Counted from the stretch's first letter, positions 1 to 12,343 are shown. The stretch: 64,000 nt of DNA from Blakeslea trispora (GCA_025331445.1 JAIWNE010000089.1:62001-126000); one strand, 5' to 3'. Translations and numbers: made by a program. Notes: a model not told the origin generated them from the sequence alone.

Positions 1-2664
1 CACACTGACATGGACATCGACGAGCGTGCACTGGCTGTCGCCCATGACTGTAAGTTTGATCATAAATTTTCTAAATTACCAGAGCATAGATCTAACGCTC
101 TTCTTGTTCCTATCATAATAGAAAGCCACGCATGCTTTGTCATGGTCGACAGCGGTGCTACCTGTAGCATGGTCCACCCTGAGTTGGTTTCTCTTTTTGG
201 TTCGGTAGTGAAGCCTTCTCAGGGTCACATACTACTGGTTCATACTACATCTAGCATGCCTAGATTAGGACAAGTTAGTTTAAAAATTCTTTACAATAAA
301 AAATTTATAAAACATACCTTTGAAGTCTTTGACGTATCTTCAATACAAGACAATGTACCAGTAGTTATTGGTTTGGATTTGATGCCTCTTTTGGGTATGT
401 CCATTCACGGCTTAGTCACTTCATGGAATTCAACTACAGGACCTGAGTTACCTTGTCCTATTGATCCTGATCAAGTGAAAAACGAAGTCAATGATAGTCC
501 AGTTGGATCAGCTCAGGAGCGTGAAGTTTTGATGCGTACGCTTTAACCCTTTTTACACGCCAATGCTGCTATTGACCTTAAGAACAGGTATTGTACATTG
601 CCTAACGCAATTGTGGACCTTGAGTCAATTCCTGGAAAACGAGCTTTCCGCAAGCCCTATCCTGTTCCTTACGCGTACAAAGATGCTGTCTTGGGACAAT
701 TCCAGACTTGGGAAAATGAAGGTGTCATCGAGCGATCGTATAGTCATACTGGATTTAACGTTCCAATTTTGTGTGTGGCTAAGAAAGACGGCGATGGTGT
801 TTATACTATGAAAAAATCTCGTATTGTTGCTGACGTTCGTGAAGTTAACAACATCTTAATTAGTAACGATGTTTTCCAGTTGCCCCTTATTTCAGATATT
901 CATCAACGAATGGGTGGAGCTACTATCGTCTCTACGATTGATATCCGCTCTTGTTTTACCTGATTCCTCGTGAATCCCGACCATAAGCATAAACTTAGTT
1001 TTATGTGTCCTTTCACTGTCCTTCGATATCAATTCCGTAAGATGTGTTTTGATATTACATTTATGAGTGGTTTTGTCCAAAACGTTTTGCAGAACTATTT
1101 CCATGATTTGCCTTTTGTATCCATTTACGTCGATGATATCACGGTTGCTACAAGTGGTACTTTGGAACATCATTTCGAGTGTCTTCGTTTGGTGTTGCAC
1201 CGCTTAACTTCTGTCAACTTGCAAATCAATCTGATAAGTTGGTAGTTGCTATGAACCCAGTTCACCTCCTTGGCTGGACAATTCGTAACGGTCAGTTGTT
1301 GCCTGACTATCGTAAGATTGCTGTTACTGAACAGTGGGAAGATGCTCCTACTACTGGTAAACAGTTGGCATCTTACTTAGGTTTCCTCAACTACTTTCGT
1401 GATTCGATTCCTCATTATGCTACTTTGGCTGCTCCCTTAGATGATTTGCGTTCTAAGAAGTCTCTTGTCGGTCTCTGGACTGCTCGTCATACAGCTACTT
1501 TCCGTCAGCTTAAAAAGGCTTTGGCTTCTGCAGTTGTCTTATCACCTTATGATCCCCGTTATCGTTTCCATGTTGCCACTGACGCATCTAAGACCGGGAT
1601 TGGCGGTGTTGTCTAATACATTAAGGACAATAAGGTTTACTATGTTGGTATGGTCAGTCGTAAGCTAAATCCTACTGAGCAGCGTTATAGTACTAAACGT
1701 CGTGAGTTACTTGGTTTGTTATATATCTTTACACGCTTTCGCAAGTTATTGTATGGTATTAAGTTCACTGCTCATGTTGATCATCGTGCGCTTGTTTATT
1801 TACAGACACAAGCTATTCCAAACCCTGTGATGCTGAATTATTATGACTGTATTTTTGCGTATGATTTTGACATTGTACATATCCCTGGTGTTACGAATTG
1901 TTTGCCTGATGCACTTAGTCGACTGTACGAAGTTGATTCTTCCAGTCTGGAGGGGGGTGAAAACTCATACAAGGCCTCATCTCAAACGACTAACGGCAAC
2001 GAACGCCTTGTATCTCGTTCTGAAAGAAAAGAAATGAAAAAGAATAAAAAAGAATTACGAAATGATCAGAACATTCCGCGCGTATTTTCATATGCCCGAA
2101 ACAAAACCTGGTGTAACAAGAATTTGTGAAATCATGCCTATTCCTCATTCCCTACCAAGCCAGTCGAGAATACTGAATACGAGGAGTCTGTTCCTACTTC
2201 ACCTCTTATTTCTCGTGCAATGCAATTTGCTGAGCACTTGACACCTCCAGTCGAGGAACGCAAGTCAATAATTGAACGAGCACATTTACTTGGACATGTA
2301 GGCGTCAATGCTATTGAAAAGACAATTCATGCAGACGGTCTACACTGAACAAACCTTCGCTCGGATATTGAAAAGATTGTAAAAGATTGCTCTGCCTGTC
2401 AACAATTTACTATCCATCGCATGGGTTATCATCCACCCAGACATGTCTTACCTGATGGCGTTTTCGATCACATTGCAATCGATCTTGGAACATTCAATGT
2501 CACATCAGCTAGAGGAAATAACTTCTTGCTACTGGTTGTTGACATGTTTTCTCGCTTTGTAATTTTGAGAGCTATCCCCGATAAGAATGCGCATACTATT
2601 GCAAGAGAGTTGCTTAGTATTTGGTGCCTGTTTGGCTTTAGCCGTATCATCAGTCATGATCGTG
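1..2664 (+). pseudogene. Element A gag-pol, first part: protease, RT, RNase H, integrase N-terminus (broken)
   Basis: Conceptual Gag-Pol fragment. It has an aspartic protease motif VDSGATCSMV (about 145-175), an RT active site YVDDI (about 1126-1140), an RNase H motif HVATDASKTGIGG (about 1566-1605), DALSRLYE (about 1908), an integrase HHCC zinc region (about 2280-2400) and the first integrase Asp in AIDLGTF (about 2478). The frame is broken by TAA at 544-546, TGA at 961-963 (homologue F reads CFTSF there), a one-base frameshift near 1235, TAA at 1614-1616, TGA at 2127-2129 and TGA at 2346-2348 where homologues have the Trp of HWTN. It ends where B is inserted, just after the second integrase Asp (ISHD). 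Not functional as it stands. Confidence 0.92.
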
Positions 2665-2906
2665 TGTTATAGAATGAGACTATAGCATCCTATACCTAGT
2701 CAAATCTGACTTATAACTCTGTAGTTATACTGATGTATCAAGTAACACGAACATCCATGTATAGACAATTGTGAAATATATTAGTATAGCGACCCCTGTG
2801 TATTATTAAGACCTTCTTCTACTCTTGAAGTTTAATAAAGCTATACAAAAGTCTCAAAAAGTACTTACAGATAGTCTTTATTATAACAATTACACAGGAT
2901 ACAACA
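2665..2906 (+). repeat. 5' LTR of element B (242 bp)
   Basis: Matches 7574-7815 with two substitutions seen (near 2699 and 2712). Starts TGTTATAG, ends ACAACA. Contains AATAAA near 2834. The sequence just after it is T-rich (ttttacttttt) and does not start with the usual TGG of a tRNA primer-binding site. Confidence 0.95.
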
Positions 2907-2942
2907 TTTTACTTTTTGAATTCTGATCTCACAATTGTCAAC

Positions 2943-3968
2943 ATGTCAACATCTACCCATGGAGAAATTAACATGCAAGATACCGACCATATGGAAGGTG
3001 TCGAAACTAGCAGCAACAGCGAGGTATATCAAAGCAGACCAGCTGAAAACAGAACCTCCAAGGCACAAAACATTTTGAAAAAAATGATGGACAAGAAGGA
3101 GGAATTGTATGATCAATTCCTTGAATGTGCCGCCGACCCTCATTCTCCTAAGTATGCCATCGCTGATGAGGCTTACAAAAAGCAAGTAGCCATCATCAAC
3201 AACTTCAAGGAAAACTTGAACTCTTTTGTGGCTCCTCCTGCCGATTCGGATTCGGTAAAAAGCGGTGCAACAGTAATCGTATCTGAACCAAAGAAGATCA
3301 AGCGTGTTGTGGTTCCCAATTTGCTCCCTTGTTTGCAAATCCTTGGTGAAAAACCTTGGAAGAAAGGTGGAGAGGTGTTCGATAATGCCAATGACTTCTG
3401 CGTTGCATTTGAGAACGTGCTTATAGCACATCAATTGGAGATGGACACCAACTGGGAAAGACTTCTACCCCTGTGTCTCAATTTCGAGCAAATCGCTTGG
3501 GCTAAAGACCAAGTCCTTCACAGACATTTGTCTTGGGAAGAGGCTCGCCATATGATCCTTGATCAATATGACACTCCAACTCGGAAGCTCATGATAATGA
3601 TAGAACTTGGACGTACAACGCAAGGAAAAGGGGAAACAAATCGCCTCTATACCAGTCGCTATCAAAAGATGCGCCGTGAAGCTGGTTTTGAGGATAACAT
3701 GCAATTAGCTGTTAGTTTCCTTGCTGCCTTGCGCGAAGATGTTAGAAAGAGTATTTTACCTTCTCTCCCCGCCGTAACAGGTGGCCAACTACCATCTTCG
3801 ATCCAACAGATCATTAATCTGATCATTGCATGTGACGATGAGACCTACTCTCTTACCAAGAGAAGTCATACTGAGGACGATCAACCTCATAAAAAAAAGA
3901 ACAAGCAATCGATGAGTTCTTCTGAAGAAAAAAAACCACGCATATGCTATCATTGTAACAAAAGATAG
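2943..3968 (+). CDS. Element B Gag (capsid-like, zinc knuckle interrupted by TAG)
   Basis: The first in-frame ATG after the LTR is at 2943; an upstream TTG is unlikely to be used. The protein has a low-complexity N-terminus, a coiled-coil-like Lys/Glu-rich segment and a retrotransposon Gag capsid region (about residues 120-260, with WERLLPLCL and GETNRLYTSRYQKM). A basic tail leads to CYHCNKR. The frame meets TAG at 3966-3968 in the middle of a CX2C...GHHC zinc knuckle. Downstream codons FVGHHCKEY complete the knuckle in the same frame. In element F the matching position is Trp (GALGWTPKHRC), so TAG is probably TGG mutated by one G-to-A change rather than a programmed Gag stop. Binds RNA and forms particles in this family. 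Confidence 0.85.
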   Translation: MSTSTHGEINMQDTDHMEGVETSSNSEVYQSRPAENRTSKAQNILKKMMDKKEELYDQFLECAADPHSPKYAIADEAYKKQVAIINNFKENLNSFVAPPADSDSVKSGATVIVSEPKKIKRVVVPNLLPCLQILGEKPWKKGGEVFDNANDFCVAFENVLIAHQLEMDTNWERLLPLCLNFEQIAWAKDQVLHRHLSWEEARHMILDQYDTPTRKLMIMIELGRTTQGKGETNRLYTSRYQKMRREAGFEDNMQLAVSFLAALREDVRKSILPSLPAVTGGQLPSSIQQIINLIIACDDETYSLTKRSHTEDDQPHKKKNKQSMSSSEEKKPRICYHCNKR

Positions 3969-6900
3969 TTCGTGGGCCATCATTGCAAAGAATACCGCGA
4001 AAAGTTGAAAAACGCTAAGCAGGGCAATTCATCAAATTCGTTTGATAGGGGACAACAGGTAAGTCGTATGGCTGTACGCTCTTCCCAAACAATTGTCTCT
4101 GATAATGAAGAGGAAATTAATAGCAGAGTTAATTTAATGGCTCTCGCATGTAAGTCAAAAAATACTATAGTCACTAGAGACTTTAAAAATGTACCAGATT
4201 CCAACACCTTTCCCATTACGGTAGAAAAGAACATTCTCACTCGTGCCTTCCTTGACACTGGTGCCAACTTTTCTTCAGTCAGTCTTAATTTCTGCAAAAG
4301 ACACAATTTGAAAATTAAAGATCTTTCTAATGAGAGAACTCAAAATATCAAAATGGCTGATGAAAACACATCTGTTAAGCGAATCGGCACCTGCCAATTG
4401 AATGTCACTTGTAATGGGATAACGGTCTTTCATGAATTTGAAATTATGAATCTGAGTTGTGATTTTGATGTCAGTGTGGGTACTGATATAATGCACTTCC
4501 TTCGTATTGGGATTTATGGATTGCCTCTGCAATATGATGACCTTACGAGCGTAAATGAAGTGGATGCGAAAAGACGTTTTGAAAGTAAGAGTGAACTCCT
4601 TGAGCAAATAGAAGCGGAAAATCTTCTCTTAGAGGATTGCCCTGCTTGTAATCCAGAAGAGTATGACTTATGTCATAAATACATTAAACCCTTTATTGAA
4701 AGCAATCAAGCGATCCCTAAAGGCGCCTTCTGCACTATTCCGGAGAGCATAGTCTCTCTCAATACTCCTGCCAATGTCACTGCTTTCCGTCGTCCGTATG
4801 AAGTCCCCTGCATCTATCATAAAGTAGTTGATGAGCAAATCCAAACATGGTTGGATGAGAAATTCATAAGAATCGCTTCCGCAAATACAGAATGGAATTG
4901 TCCTATTACTGTCGTGAAGAAAACAAATGGTAAAGGTGAGGTTACTGGATACAGAGTGTGTCATGATCCAAGACATATCAACGCTCTCCTTCAGTCAATT
5001 GACCTAATGCCCTTACCTTTGATAAACGATATCTTTATGGATTTAAAAGATGCAAAAGTATACAGCACCTTAGATCTCAAGTCTGCTTTCAATTCACTTA
5101 AGCTTAATGAAAATGATGCACATAAACTCAGCTTTACATGGAGAGGCATTCAATACACACCTATTGGTACTGTATTTGGCCTAAAGCATGTATCTTCAAT
5201 TATGCAAAGAACAATGAGTATTGCTCTGCAGAACATGCCCTATGTGAGTTGTTTTGTTGACGATATAGTCATCAAAAGTGATAACATTGAGCAGCATAAA
5301 ATCCATGTCAAAAAGGTCATACAAAGGCTCACAGAAGTCAACCTTAGACTGAATCCTAAAAAATGTAAATTTTTTCAAAACAAAATCTTTTTTGCTTGGT
5401 TTTCATATAACGCCTAAAGGTATCGCAATGGATCGTAGAAAACTCATTAATGTTCTTGAATTTCCTGTTCCCAAGACGGGCAAAGACATTATGAGATATA
5501 CAGGACTAATCAATTACTTCCGTAATCTGATTCCCAATGCATCACAATTGATGTCTCCATTAGATGAACTCCGTAATCGCAAAAGTTTGAATAAAATATG
5601 GACACCCATACATCAGCAAGCTTTTGATCACCTCAAACTTGTATTACTACATGATCTTCGCTTATCCTATCCTGATCTTAACCATCCCTTCTGCATAGCC
5701 ACGGATGCCAGTGATACGGGTATTGGGGTTGTCCTTTTCCAACAATATGGGGATGAAATTAAGTATATCTCCTTTATGGCCAAAAGCTTGTCAAAGAGCG
5801 AAAAAAATTATTCAGTAACTAAACGTGAGCTACTAGCCATCGTTTACGCTCTCAAAGTTTTCCATAAATATATATATGGCTCGCATTTCACTATGTTCAC
5901 CGACCACAAAGCTCTCACTTATCTACATACGCAACGTATTGCCAATTCTATGATGATTGCTTGGTTTGATACCATCTTGCAGTATAATTTCACAGTCGTT
6001 CATTTGCCTGGTACGCGTAATATTCTACCAGATACGCTCTCTCGCTTGTATGAGCTTGATAGTGCAAACGAACTGGGAGGGGATAATTCGGATGAAAAGA
6101 GCATTTTGATGAATCGAGCAGCCACTAAAGAAACCTTTCCAAAATTGGATAGTGGTGAATACTTAACTCCTCCAGATGCCAAAGAGAGAAAACTCTTATT
6201 AATGCATGAACATGTCAAAGGTCATTTTGGATCTGATGCAATCTATCGAGCACTTCGAAGAAAAGGCATATACTGGACGAATTTAAAAAATGATGCTGTA
6301 GAGTTGGTAAAACAATGCATTCCTTGTCAAATGTATTCGATCAAGAAAGATGGCTTCCATCCCTTGAGACCAATAGTTGCTAAACTTCCTGGTGACCATT
6401 GGGTCATAGATTTAACTGGCCCTTTCACAACGTCAAAGAACGGGAAAAACTATCTCTAAGTAATGGTAGATATAGCTACCAAATTCTGCATCTTAAGAGC
6501 AATTCCAGATAAATCATCTGTCACAATTGCCAAAGAAGTACTAGATGTATTCTGTACTTTTGGTCCCTTTCGTCGTCTACAATCTGACAATGGTACTGAA
6601 TTCGTGAATCAGGTAATGAGGACTTTTAAAGAACACGCTGGCTTCGAGCATTCTTTAATATCTAGATATCAAAGTAGAGCAGATGGTGCTGTTGAAAGAC
6701 AGATTCAAACCGCTGTTCAAGCCATCTCAAAGCAAGTGAAAGGCTCTAAAGCTGATTGGGATATCTACGTAAAGTCAACTCAACTGTTCATAAACACGAA
6801 GTATATTGAGCGTACCAAGACACCCCCCTTTACTCTGATGTTTGGGAGAGACGCGAATGACTTTGAAGATTATGGAAAAATCAAAGAAGAACCAAGACGA

Positions 6901-7539
6901 AAAGACATAAATCAATTATTGCAAGAGAGAATCCAAAAAATCTCTGAAATTGTACTACATGCAATACACGAAAGAACATTGTTCGTCACAGAAAAAATGA
7001 AAAATCGATTTGATGCCACACACCGCATAGTAGAAATACCTGTCGGTGCAATTGTAATGGTGAAGGTCTCAGGCAAGAAAAGTAAACTGGACCCAAACTG
7101 GCTTGGACCATATACGGTAAAGAGAGTCACCTCCGCTGGTACTTATGTACTAGAAAATGAAAAAGGAGAGCTAGAAACCAAAAACTATCCTCCGTCTCTA
7201 CTCAAAATGGTTTCAAACGAATTACCTAAAGGACACGGTGAATTCCGTGAGGTAGAAGCCATTTTGAAGCATAAAACTATTGACGGCAAATACCATTTTC
7301 TTGTAAGATGGGAAGGAGAGGATCCATCTCTGGATGAATGGGTTTCTGAAAACGACTTCGCCGATCCAAGATTTATCACCCAATATTGGCAAAGAATAGG
7401 TGTAAGTCCTGAAGGAAGAACAGCTGTAAACAAAGCCAATAAGCGTTTACTCAGTGAGCTGGTAACAAAGGAAAACTCAGGCAAAAGGAAAAAAACTTCC
7501 CAATTCTCCAAAACAAAGAAAAGAACAAAACGTTCTTAA
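3969..7539 (+). pseudogene. Element B Pol: protease, RT, RNase H, integrase, chromodomain (broken)
   Basis: In frame with Gag after the TAG. Protease LDTGANFSSVS (about 4251-4283), RT active site FVDDI (about 5252-5266), RNase H CIATDASDTGIGVVL (about 5692-5736), integrase zinc region (HEHVKGHFG ... CIPCQ, about 6205-6330) and catalytic pieces DLTGPF, LQSDNGTEF and VERQ follow. The C-terminus has a chromodomain (YHFLVRWEGEDPSLDEW, about 7291-7341) that in related elements targets integration to histone marks. A +1 frameshift near 5385-5400 separates two open frames, and TAA at 6457-6459 interrupts NYL*VMVDIATKF where homologues have Leu. Length and order are otherwise complete. Confidence 0.9.
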
Positions 7540-7573
7540 ATTTGACGGTATGAAAATACCTGGGAGGGGATAA

Positions 7574-7815
7574 TGTTATAGAATGAGACTATAGCATCCT
7601 ATACCTAATCAAATCTGACTTGTAACTCTGTAGTTATACTGATGTATCAAGTAACACGAACATCCATGTATAGACAATTGTGAAATATATTAGTATAGCG
7701 ACCCCTGTGTATTATTAAGACCTTCTTCTACTCTTGAAGTTTAATAAAGCTATACAAAAGTCTCAAAAAGTACTTACAGATAGTCTTTATTATAACAATT
7801 ACACAGGATACAACA
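7574..7815 (+). repeat. 3' LTR of element B (242 bp)
   Basis: Follows the polypurine tract at about 7561-7573. Same length and ends as the 5' LTR. Followed by the target duplication TCGTG (7816-7820), after which element A resumes. Confidence 0.95.
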
Positions 7816-8785
7816 TCGTGGAGCTGAACTTGTCAATGATGTTGTTAAGCAACTCGTTGAGATGACTGGTATTGATCGTCGTTTATCTTTGCCATACAAT
7901 CCTGTAAGTAACTCTGTTTGTGAAAGATACATGGGTGTCTGTAAACAAACTATTATTAAATCAGTTACTGCTGAGGCTAAGGACCCTTCTACGTGGGATC
8001 TTTATGTTGATATGGCACAATATGCTGTCAATGCTCAATACAAGCACATTCATAAATCTCGTGCTTTTGCGGCGATGTTTAACCGTCAGCCCAATCATCT
8101 TACAGACTACACAGGAACTGAGCCTGCTCTTAGTCTCGAACGCACTGATCACAGACGTATCAATAAGCAATTGAAACACGTCAAAGATGTAGTTGTTCCA
8201 GCCATTCATGCGCACATTAAAGATCAACAATCTATTGAACATGAAAAATACTTGAAGTCGCATAACATTGTCAAAGACACTTATCCTCTCGGCGCTGAAG
8301 TTATGATTACCAATGTAGAGCGTACTTCTAAATGGGATCCTCGTTTTATTGGACCATTTATTATTGACGGTATGACTAATAAGGGTTCATACATCCTCCG
8401 TGACAAAACAGATGCCCTGTTTAAGCGTGATGTTCCTACTCATATGATCAAGTTGATCGATGCTAGTCCTCCTCAATTAAAAGAAAAGCACTACGAAGTA
8501 CAAGCTGTAATCAATCACCGTGGTACTGGTGATAACGTTGAATATTTGGTCAATTGGCGTGGCTATGATGACAGCTACAATTCTTGGGAACCTGTTTCTC
8601 AATTTGATTCTCTTAAACCCATTGAGGATCATAAGGCCAGACGCAATGCTCGTACTGCAATGCAAGAAGGTCTACCTTTACCAAATACCATCAACAAACG
8701 TGCTATTAACAAACGTAACAAGCACCATAGCAACTCTAAGACTTCACAGCGTAAGCGTGTCACTAGATCCCAATCCAGAAATTAG
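7816..8785 (+). pseudogene. Element A integrase C-terminus and chromodomain
   Basis: Continues the integrase interrupted at 2664 (AELVNDVVKQLVEMTG). It contains the third catalytic region with Glu in NSVCERYMGV, then a long linker, and a chromodomain: HYEVQAVINHRG ... YLVNWRGYDDSYNSWEP, about 8488-8600. A basic Arg/Lys/Asn/Ser tail ends at 8785. This half is open throughout and stays in frame with the pre-insertion half once B and one TCGTG are removed. The usual DNG of the second Asp reads D-R-G here (codons split by B). Confidence 0.9.
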
Positions 8786-8950
8786 TTGGTCTTTTTCTTG
8801 CGTAATAGTTTTTTATCCCACTGGGTTTTTTCGCACAAGTTTTTTATTGACCTTCTAATGTAATTCGGAGATTCATTAACCCTACAACTGACATTTAACA
8901 TCTTTAATTCACAAAGATTTTAGTGATGATCCTATCTTGGTGGGGGGCAA

Positions 8951-9376
8951 TGTTGTATACAGCCTACATTCTACTCCATCTGAGACATTATCTAGATTTA
9001 AGCGGGTACCTACTTACACGACCCTTCATTATTCATAGCCAGATTGGCACTTAGCTCAGTCTAAATAAAAGATCGGATCACACTTCATTTACATCAGGAC
9101 ACTTGGATTGAAACAATTGCGCCAATGGTAACCTTTGGTCAATGCGCAATAGGTATCAACCTTTATCCAAAGCACCCGATTAGCTATCATCAATCGCACT
9201 CAGTTTAAATACGGATTGCCACTCAGTTATCATGAAAGTACAAATAGAAGGCACATATTTGAAATAAACGCAGATCAGATTCATATCGATCTTTTTGGCA
9301 GTTCAGGTTCTAATCACTTCTCTGTCTTACACTTTTTACTGGTGTTATTGTGCCTGTTATATTCTCGGATATAACA
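8951..9376 (+). repeat. 3' LTR of element A (about 426 bp)
   Basis: Begins TGTTGTATACAGCC directly after a G-rich polypurine tract. Its end (ATAACA at 9371-9376) is set by comparison with the A2 LTR (24949-25376, 428 bp). The two LTRs are clearly related but diverged, more so than the A and A2 coding regions. The last base could be 9376 or 9378. The 5-bp target duplication cannot be checked because the 5' LTR lies outside the window. Confidence 0.85.
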
Positions 9377-9768
9377 CACTGTTATATATTTTTTTGCATG
9401 CCAATTAATGTAACGTTTTCAATATGAAAGATTTATCGATATCAAAACTTGTAAATATGCTTACAACATGATGTTATTTCAGCTTATTTCGCTCACAACA
9501 ACGCGCCAAAAAGCATCATTGTTGAACGACATCAATTTCAAAGAATTAAATTTACGAACTTTGAGAAGTATCAGTCGATATATTTTGATACAAAACTTTT
9601 AATTAAAAAGTATTTCTATTTTATAAGTAAAAACCAGAATCAACTCATAATATGTTAATTCAGTAAAAGCTTTTTCTTTTTAGGACTTAGGCACTCTCAT
9701 TTCTATATAAGCAAAGTGATTATGTCTTTTCCATGGAAATACATCAATTTTAGAAATTTACTTTTTCT
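9377..9768. other. AT-rich spacer, no gene seen
   Basis: About 390 bp without a convincing coding frame or RNA gene. It lies between the A LTR and the TA target site of TE1. It may be the 5' flank of the hAT element whose gene starts at 12595, since TE1 appears inserted upstream of that gene. I could not find a hAT terminus in it. Confidence 0.5.
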
Positions 9769-9770
9769 TA

Positions 9771-9798
9771 GAGTGCATCCATTTTAGAATGTGTAAAA
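9771..9798 (+). repeat. TE1 left terminal inverted repeat
   Basis: GAGTGCATCCATTTTAGAAT followed by GTGT; pairs with 12316-12343. Directly preceded by TA. Confidence 0.88.
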
Positions 9799-9861
9799 AC
9801 TCAAAAAGCGACATTTTCTAACATTCGATCTCAGATTATAACTACGACTACTTCTGTTATT

Positions 9862-11951
9862 TTATTGGTTTAATCTCAATTTTCTGTGAGACTTTTGCAA
9901 TTTTGAGAATTGCTCCACAATTTCTTTGGCTTCAAGCACATCCGATCCTTGACTATATGCTTGTATATAACGCATACAGCGATTATGATAGCGCCTAATC
10001 TTCAATGGAGGCTCGCCAGAGGGACACACGCTATCTAAAAAAGAATCTATATGTTCTTTGAGTGCCGCAAAACTGTAATCACAGTTTTGACGAGCAACCC
10101 GTTTGTTATCACCCCAATAGCGTTCGATCCAGTTGCATTCATAGTGGTACTTTGGATACAACTCAAACAAATGACCAGAGCTAGCTACCACTGTTTCTAA
10201 CAATGAGCGTTGCTCTTGAAAGTCTGGCTGGCTTTGCAAGAGGTGTGTTGCGCAACATTGGCTTGAAGATGTTTGATCTTCAGTGCATTTAAGATTGAGG
10301 GAGTGATTGAGCCCTCTATCGGCAAGTGTTCTTTTGATATCAATAAAGTACTCCGTGGAATTATGCCTCTTATCTTCATGTCCCTTGTCGATAATTTTTT
10401 GGCATTCTTGTCGCTTTTGTTGTGGCGAAAGACTATTGTTGAAATAGGTCTTGACAAGAGCATTGTAGTTGAATGTTTTTGAGACATAAAAATCTTGCTC
10501 TACTCGTACACCCACAGAGTTGACATAATAGCCCTTCTTGTACTTTACACTGCCAGGCTTGTGTATGGCAGGATATTGCTGCATTCTGTTGGCCACTAAA
10601 GCATCATCACTGAATGCTTTGTGGTTGCTGCTTTGATCAAAGAGAAAAACACCAACCATATTTGGATGAAGCATCTCAAATAAAGGAATCACATCATTGC
10701 TTAACTGGTCTTGCATGTGCTTTGATGTCCAATAACCATCATTGTTGACACCAGGAAAGAACTTGACTCTGGAAGTAACATATCTTCCGTTCAATGTTCC
10801 TCTCATTGTACCATGGCAGGGGCACTGTAACTCTGAGATCATAATCGATCTGCCCATTGACTTAGGGTGTATGTAGCTTTCGCCTTCATACTGCTAATTC
10901 ATGGCTTGGCCATCATTTGAGTAGAATGTACTCTCATCATGGGTTACCATGACATGCTGTTTCTCATTAGCACCAAGGCTAGGAGGAATTATTCTAGAAA
11001 CATCCTGATGATCATACTTTTCACAAAGATCGAAGTAATTCATCATTCTTTTAGACCATTCATATAGGTAGGCAATAACATCCTCCCTCTCATGGCCATC
11101 AAAGTATAGAGTTTTTTCAAACTCTCATGAGACAAAGGACAACTAGTATCTTCATTGTCAATAAAGCCTGAGTTGAAATCAATGTTCAAGGAAGGCAAGA
11201 TTACAGTTGTCAACTGCTTCTTTAACTCTGGAATGTTTCTTAAAGCCATTGGTACAGAGCGAAACCAATCTATGGCTTGTGTTTTGACATCGTTGTCGTC
11301 CAACAAGGAAAAACGCTCTAAATGCTTGCCTTGCATTGAAGGCGCAAGACTACCTTTTTCGATGAACTCATGTACATCCTGTCTTATTTTTCGACTTCTG
11401 TAGTTCAGTGACGAGTTAAGCCAAAAGAACTTCGAAGTCTCACTTGATGCCTCAATGATCATGATACTACTGTTGACACGAAGGTTCAAGTACATCTTTA
11501 CAGCGAGGAGCCTGATGCTTTCATATGCTCCTGCTTTTTGATGCAATGAATTTTGACCAATTGCTGGATTGAGCAAAGAGGTCACCTTTTCCAAAGCGCT
11601 TTGGAGAGTATCCAAAGTAAACTGCTTCTCTACTTCAACTTTGCTTTGTTCTTCGACAATTGTTGATGTTGTGAAGAATCTTGTCATTTTTTCTGATCCC
11701 TTAGCATCTCCACGATTTTGAGCACGTTGGCGTTGCTCATGGCGCTTGGTAACTGTTATACCGTGGCGGTACTTGTTGACTTTCTCTTCAGTTGCTTTGT
11801 TCCACTTCAACTTGTCAAAAGCAGAAGGGGCAGGGTCATCAACTTCCATTGGCTCGGCAACAGTTACAATCTCCTGATTGTCACCGGAAGCCTTAGCGGA
11901 AGACTTTCTCAAGTTCTGTAATCTTTTGATATTGGCTTTGACTTTAGGCAT
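9862..11951 (-). pseudogene. TE1 transposase (Tc1/IS630-like DDE, long spacer), broken
   Basis: Starts at MPKVKANIKRLQ (ATG at 11951; the longer frame upstream lacks homology). The first part runs to about 11110. The frame then shifts at an A6 run so that FDGHERED is read in another frame, and about 14 residues present in TE2/TE3 are missing there. The catalytic segment THDESTFYSNDG (first Asp) is followed by TAG (about 10894-10896) where TE2 and TE3 have a conserved Trp. The second part (9862-10857) has FLFDQSSNH (second Asp), a Cys stretch (LKCTED ... SQCCATH) and PKYHYECNWIERYW (catalytic Glu). Cuts and rejoins DNA at the element ends in intact relatives. Confidence 0.85.
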
Positions 11952-12315
11952 TTTGATATTATATTGGAAAAAAAAAGATGGAAAGAAAGGGAAAAGAAAT
12001 AGAAAGCGTGGCACAAAACTCGACATCAAATACTATACTTTACATATATGGTGAATTGTACTACCTTATTTAAAACCCGCACCAATGGAACTGATTAAAA
12101 ATCTTAATTTGGTAGCGACATATTTATATTTTGGCTGGGCGGTTGACAAACTTTCGACTCTAATAAAAAAATTTTTTTAATCTAATTTTAAAAACGAAGA
12201 TCACTGTCTTATTTTAATCATTAAAATAAACAATATGATGATTCGTTTGATCGAAAAAGGTTGAGTTTTGAGAGAGCAGATAGAGTTTCTACTTTTTGTA
12301 GATTTTCGGACTTTA

Positions 12316-12343
12316 TTTTGCACATTCTAAAATGGATGCACTC
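12316..12343 (-). repeat. TE1 right terminal inverted repeat
   Basis: Reverse complement of the left end with one mismatch in the first 25 or so bases. Followed by TA (12344-12345). Confidence 0.88.

Larger units (their letters stand above)
2665..7815 (+). mobile_element. Complete Ty3/Gypsy chromovirus B nested in element A
   Basis: 5151-bp element with two 242-bp LTRs that begin TGTTATAG and end ACAACA. I see only two differences between them. It is flanked by TCGTG at 2660-2664 and 7816-7820. A polypurine tract (tgggaggggataa) directly precedes the 3' LTR. Gag and Pol are in the same orientation as A, with the order Gag, protease, RT, RNase H, integrase, chromodomain. Nearly identical LTRs imply recent insertion, but the coding region has an in-frame TAG, a frameshift and a TAA. 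The copy is therefore disabled unless these are sequence errors. Confidence 0.96.
1..9376 (+). mobile_element. Ty3/Gypsy chromovirus A, split by nested element B; 5' end outside window
   Basis: The window opens inside the Gag/protease part of an LTR retrotransposon. Protease, reverse transcriptase, RNase H and the first half of integrase lie at 1-2664. The rest of integrase with a chromodomain is at 7816-8785, followed by a purine tract (tggggggcaa, ending 8950) and a 3' LTR at 8951-9376. Element B sits between the halves, flanked by the duplicated 5-mer TCGTG (2660-2664 and 7816-7820). Removing B plus one TCGTG (5156 bp) rejoins the integrase frame exactly. The 5' LTR and most of Gag are not in the window. 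A near-identical minus-strand copy (A2) is at 21166-25376. Confidence 0.93.
9771..12343 (-). mobile_element. DNA transposon TE1 (TA target, TIR GAGTGCATCC)
   Basis: 2573-bp element bounded by inverted termini that both read GAGTGCATCCATTTTAGAAT inwards. The match continues a further 3 bases and is then imperfect. The target dinucleotide TA is duplicated (9769-9770 and 12344-12345). It encodes one minus-strand transposase of the same family as TE2 and TE3. Termini, TA target and the D...DN..NH...NWIE signature place it near Tc1/mariner/IS630. Confidence 0.9.

Noticed and set aside
3966..3968. Programmed TAG readthrough between Gag and Pol of element B
   Set aside because: The stop lies inside the zinc knuckle rather than after it, and the homologue has Trp at that place. 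A point mutation explains it better.
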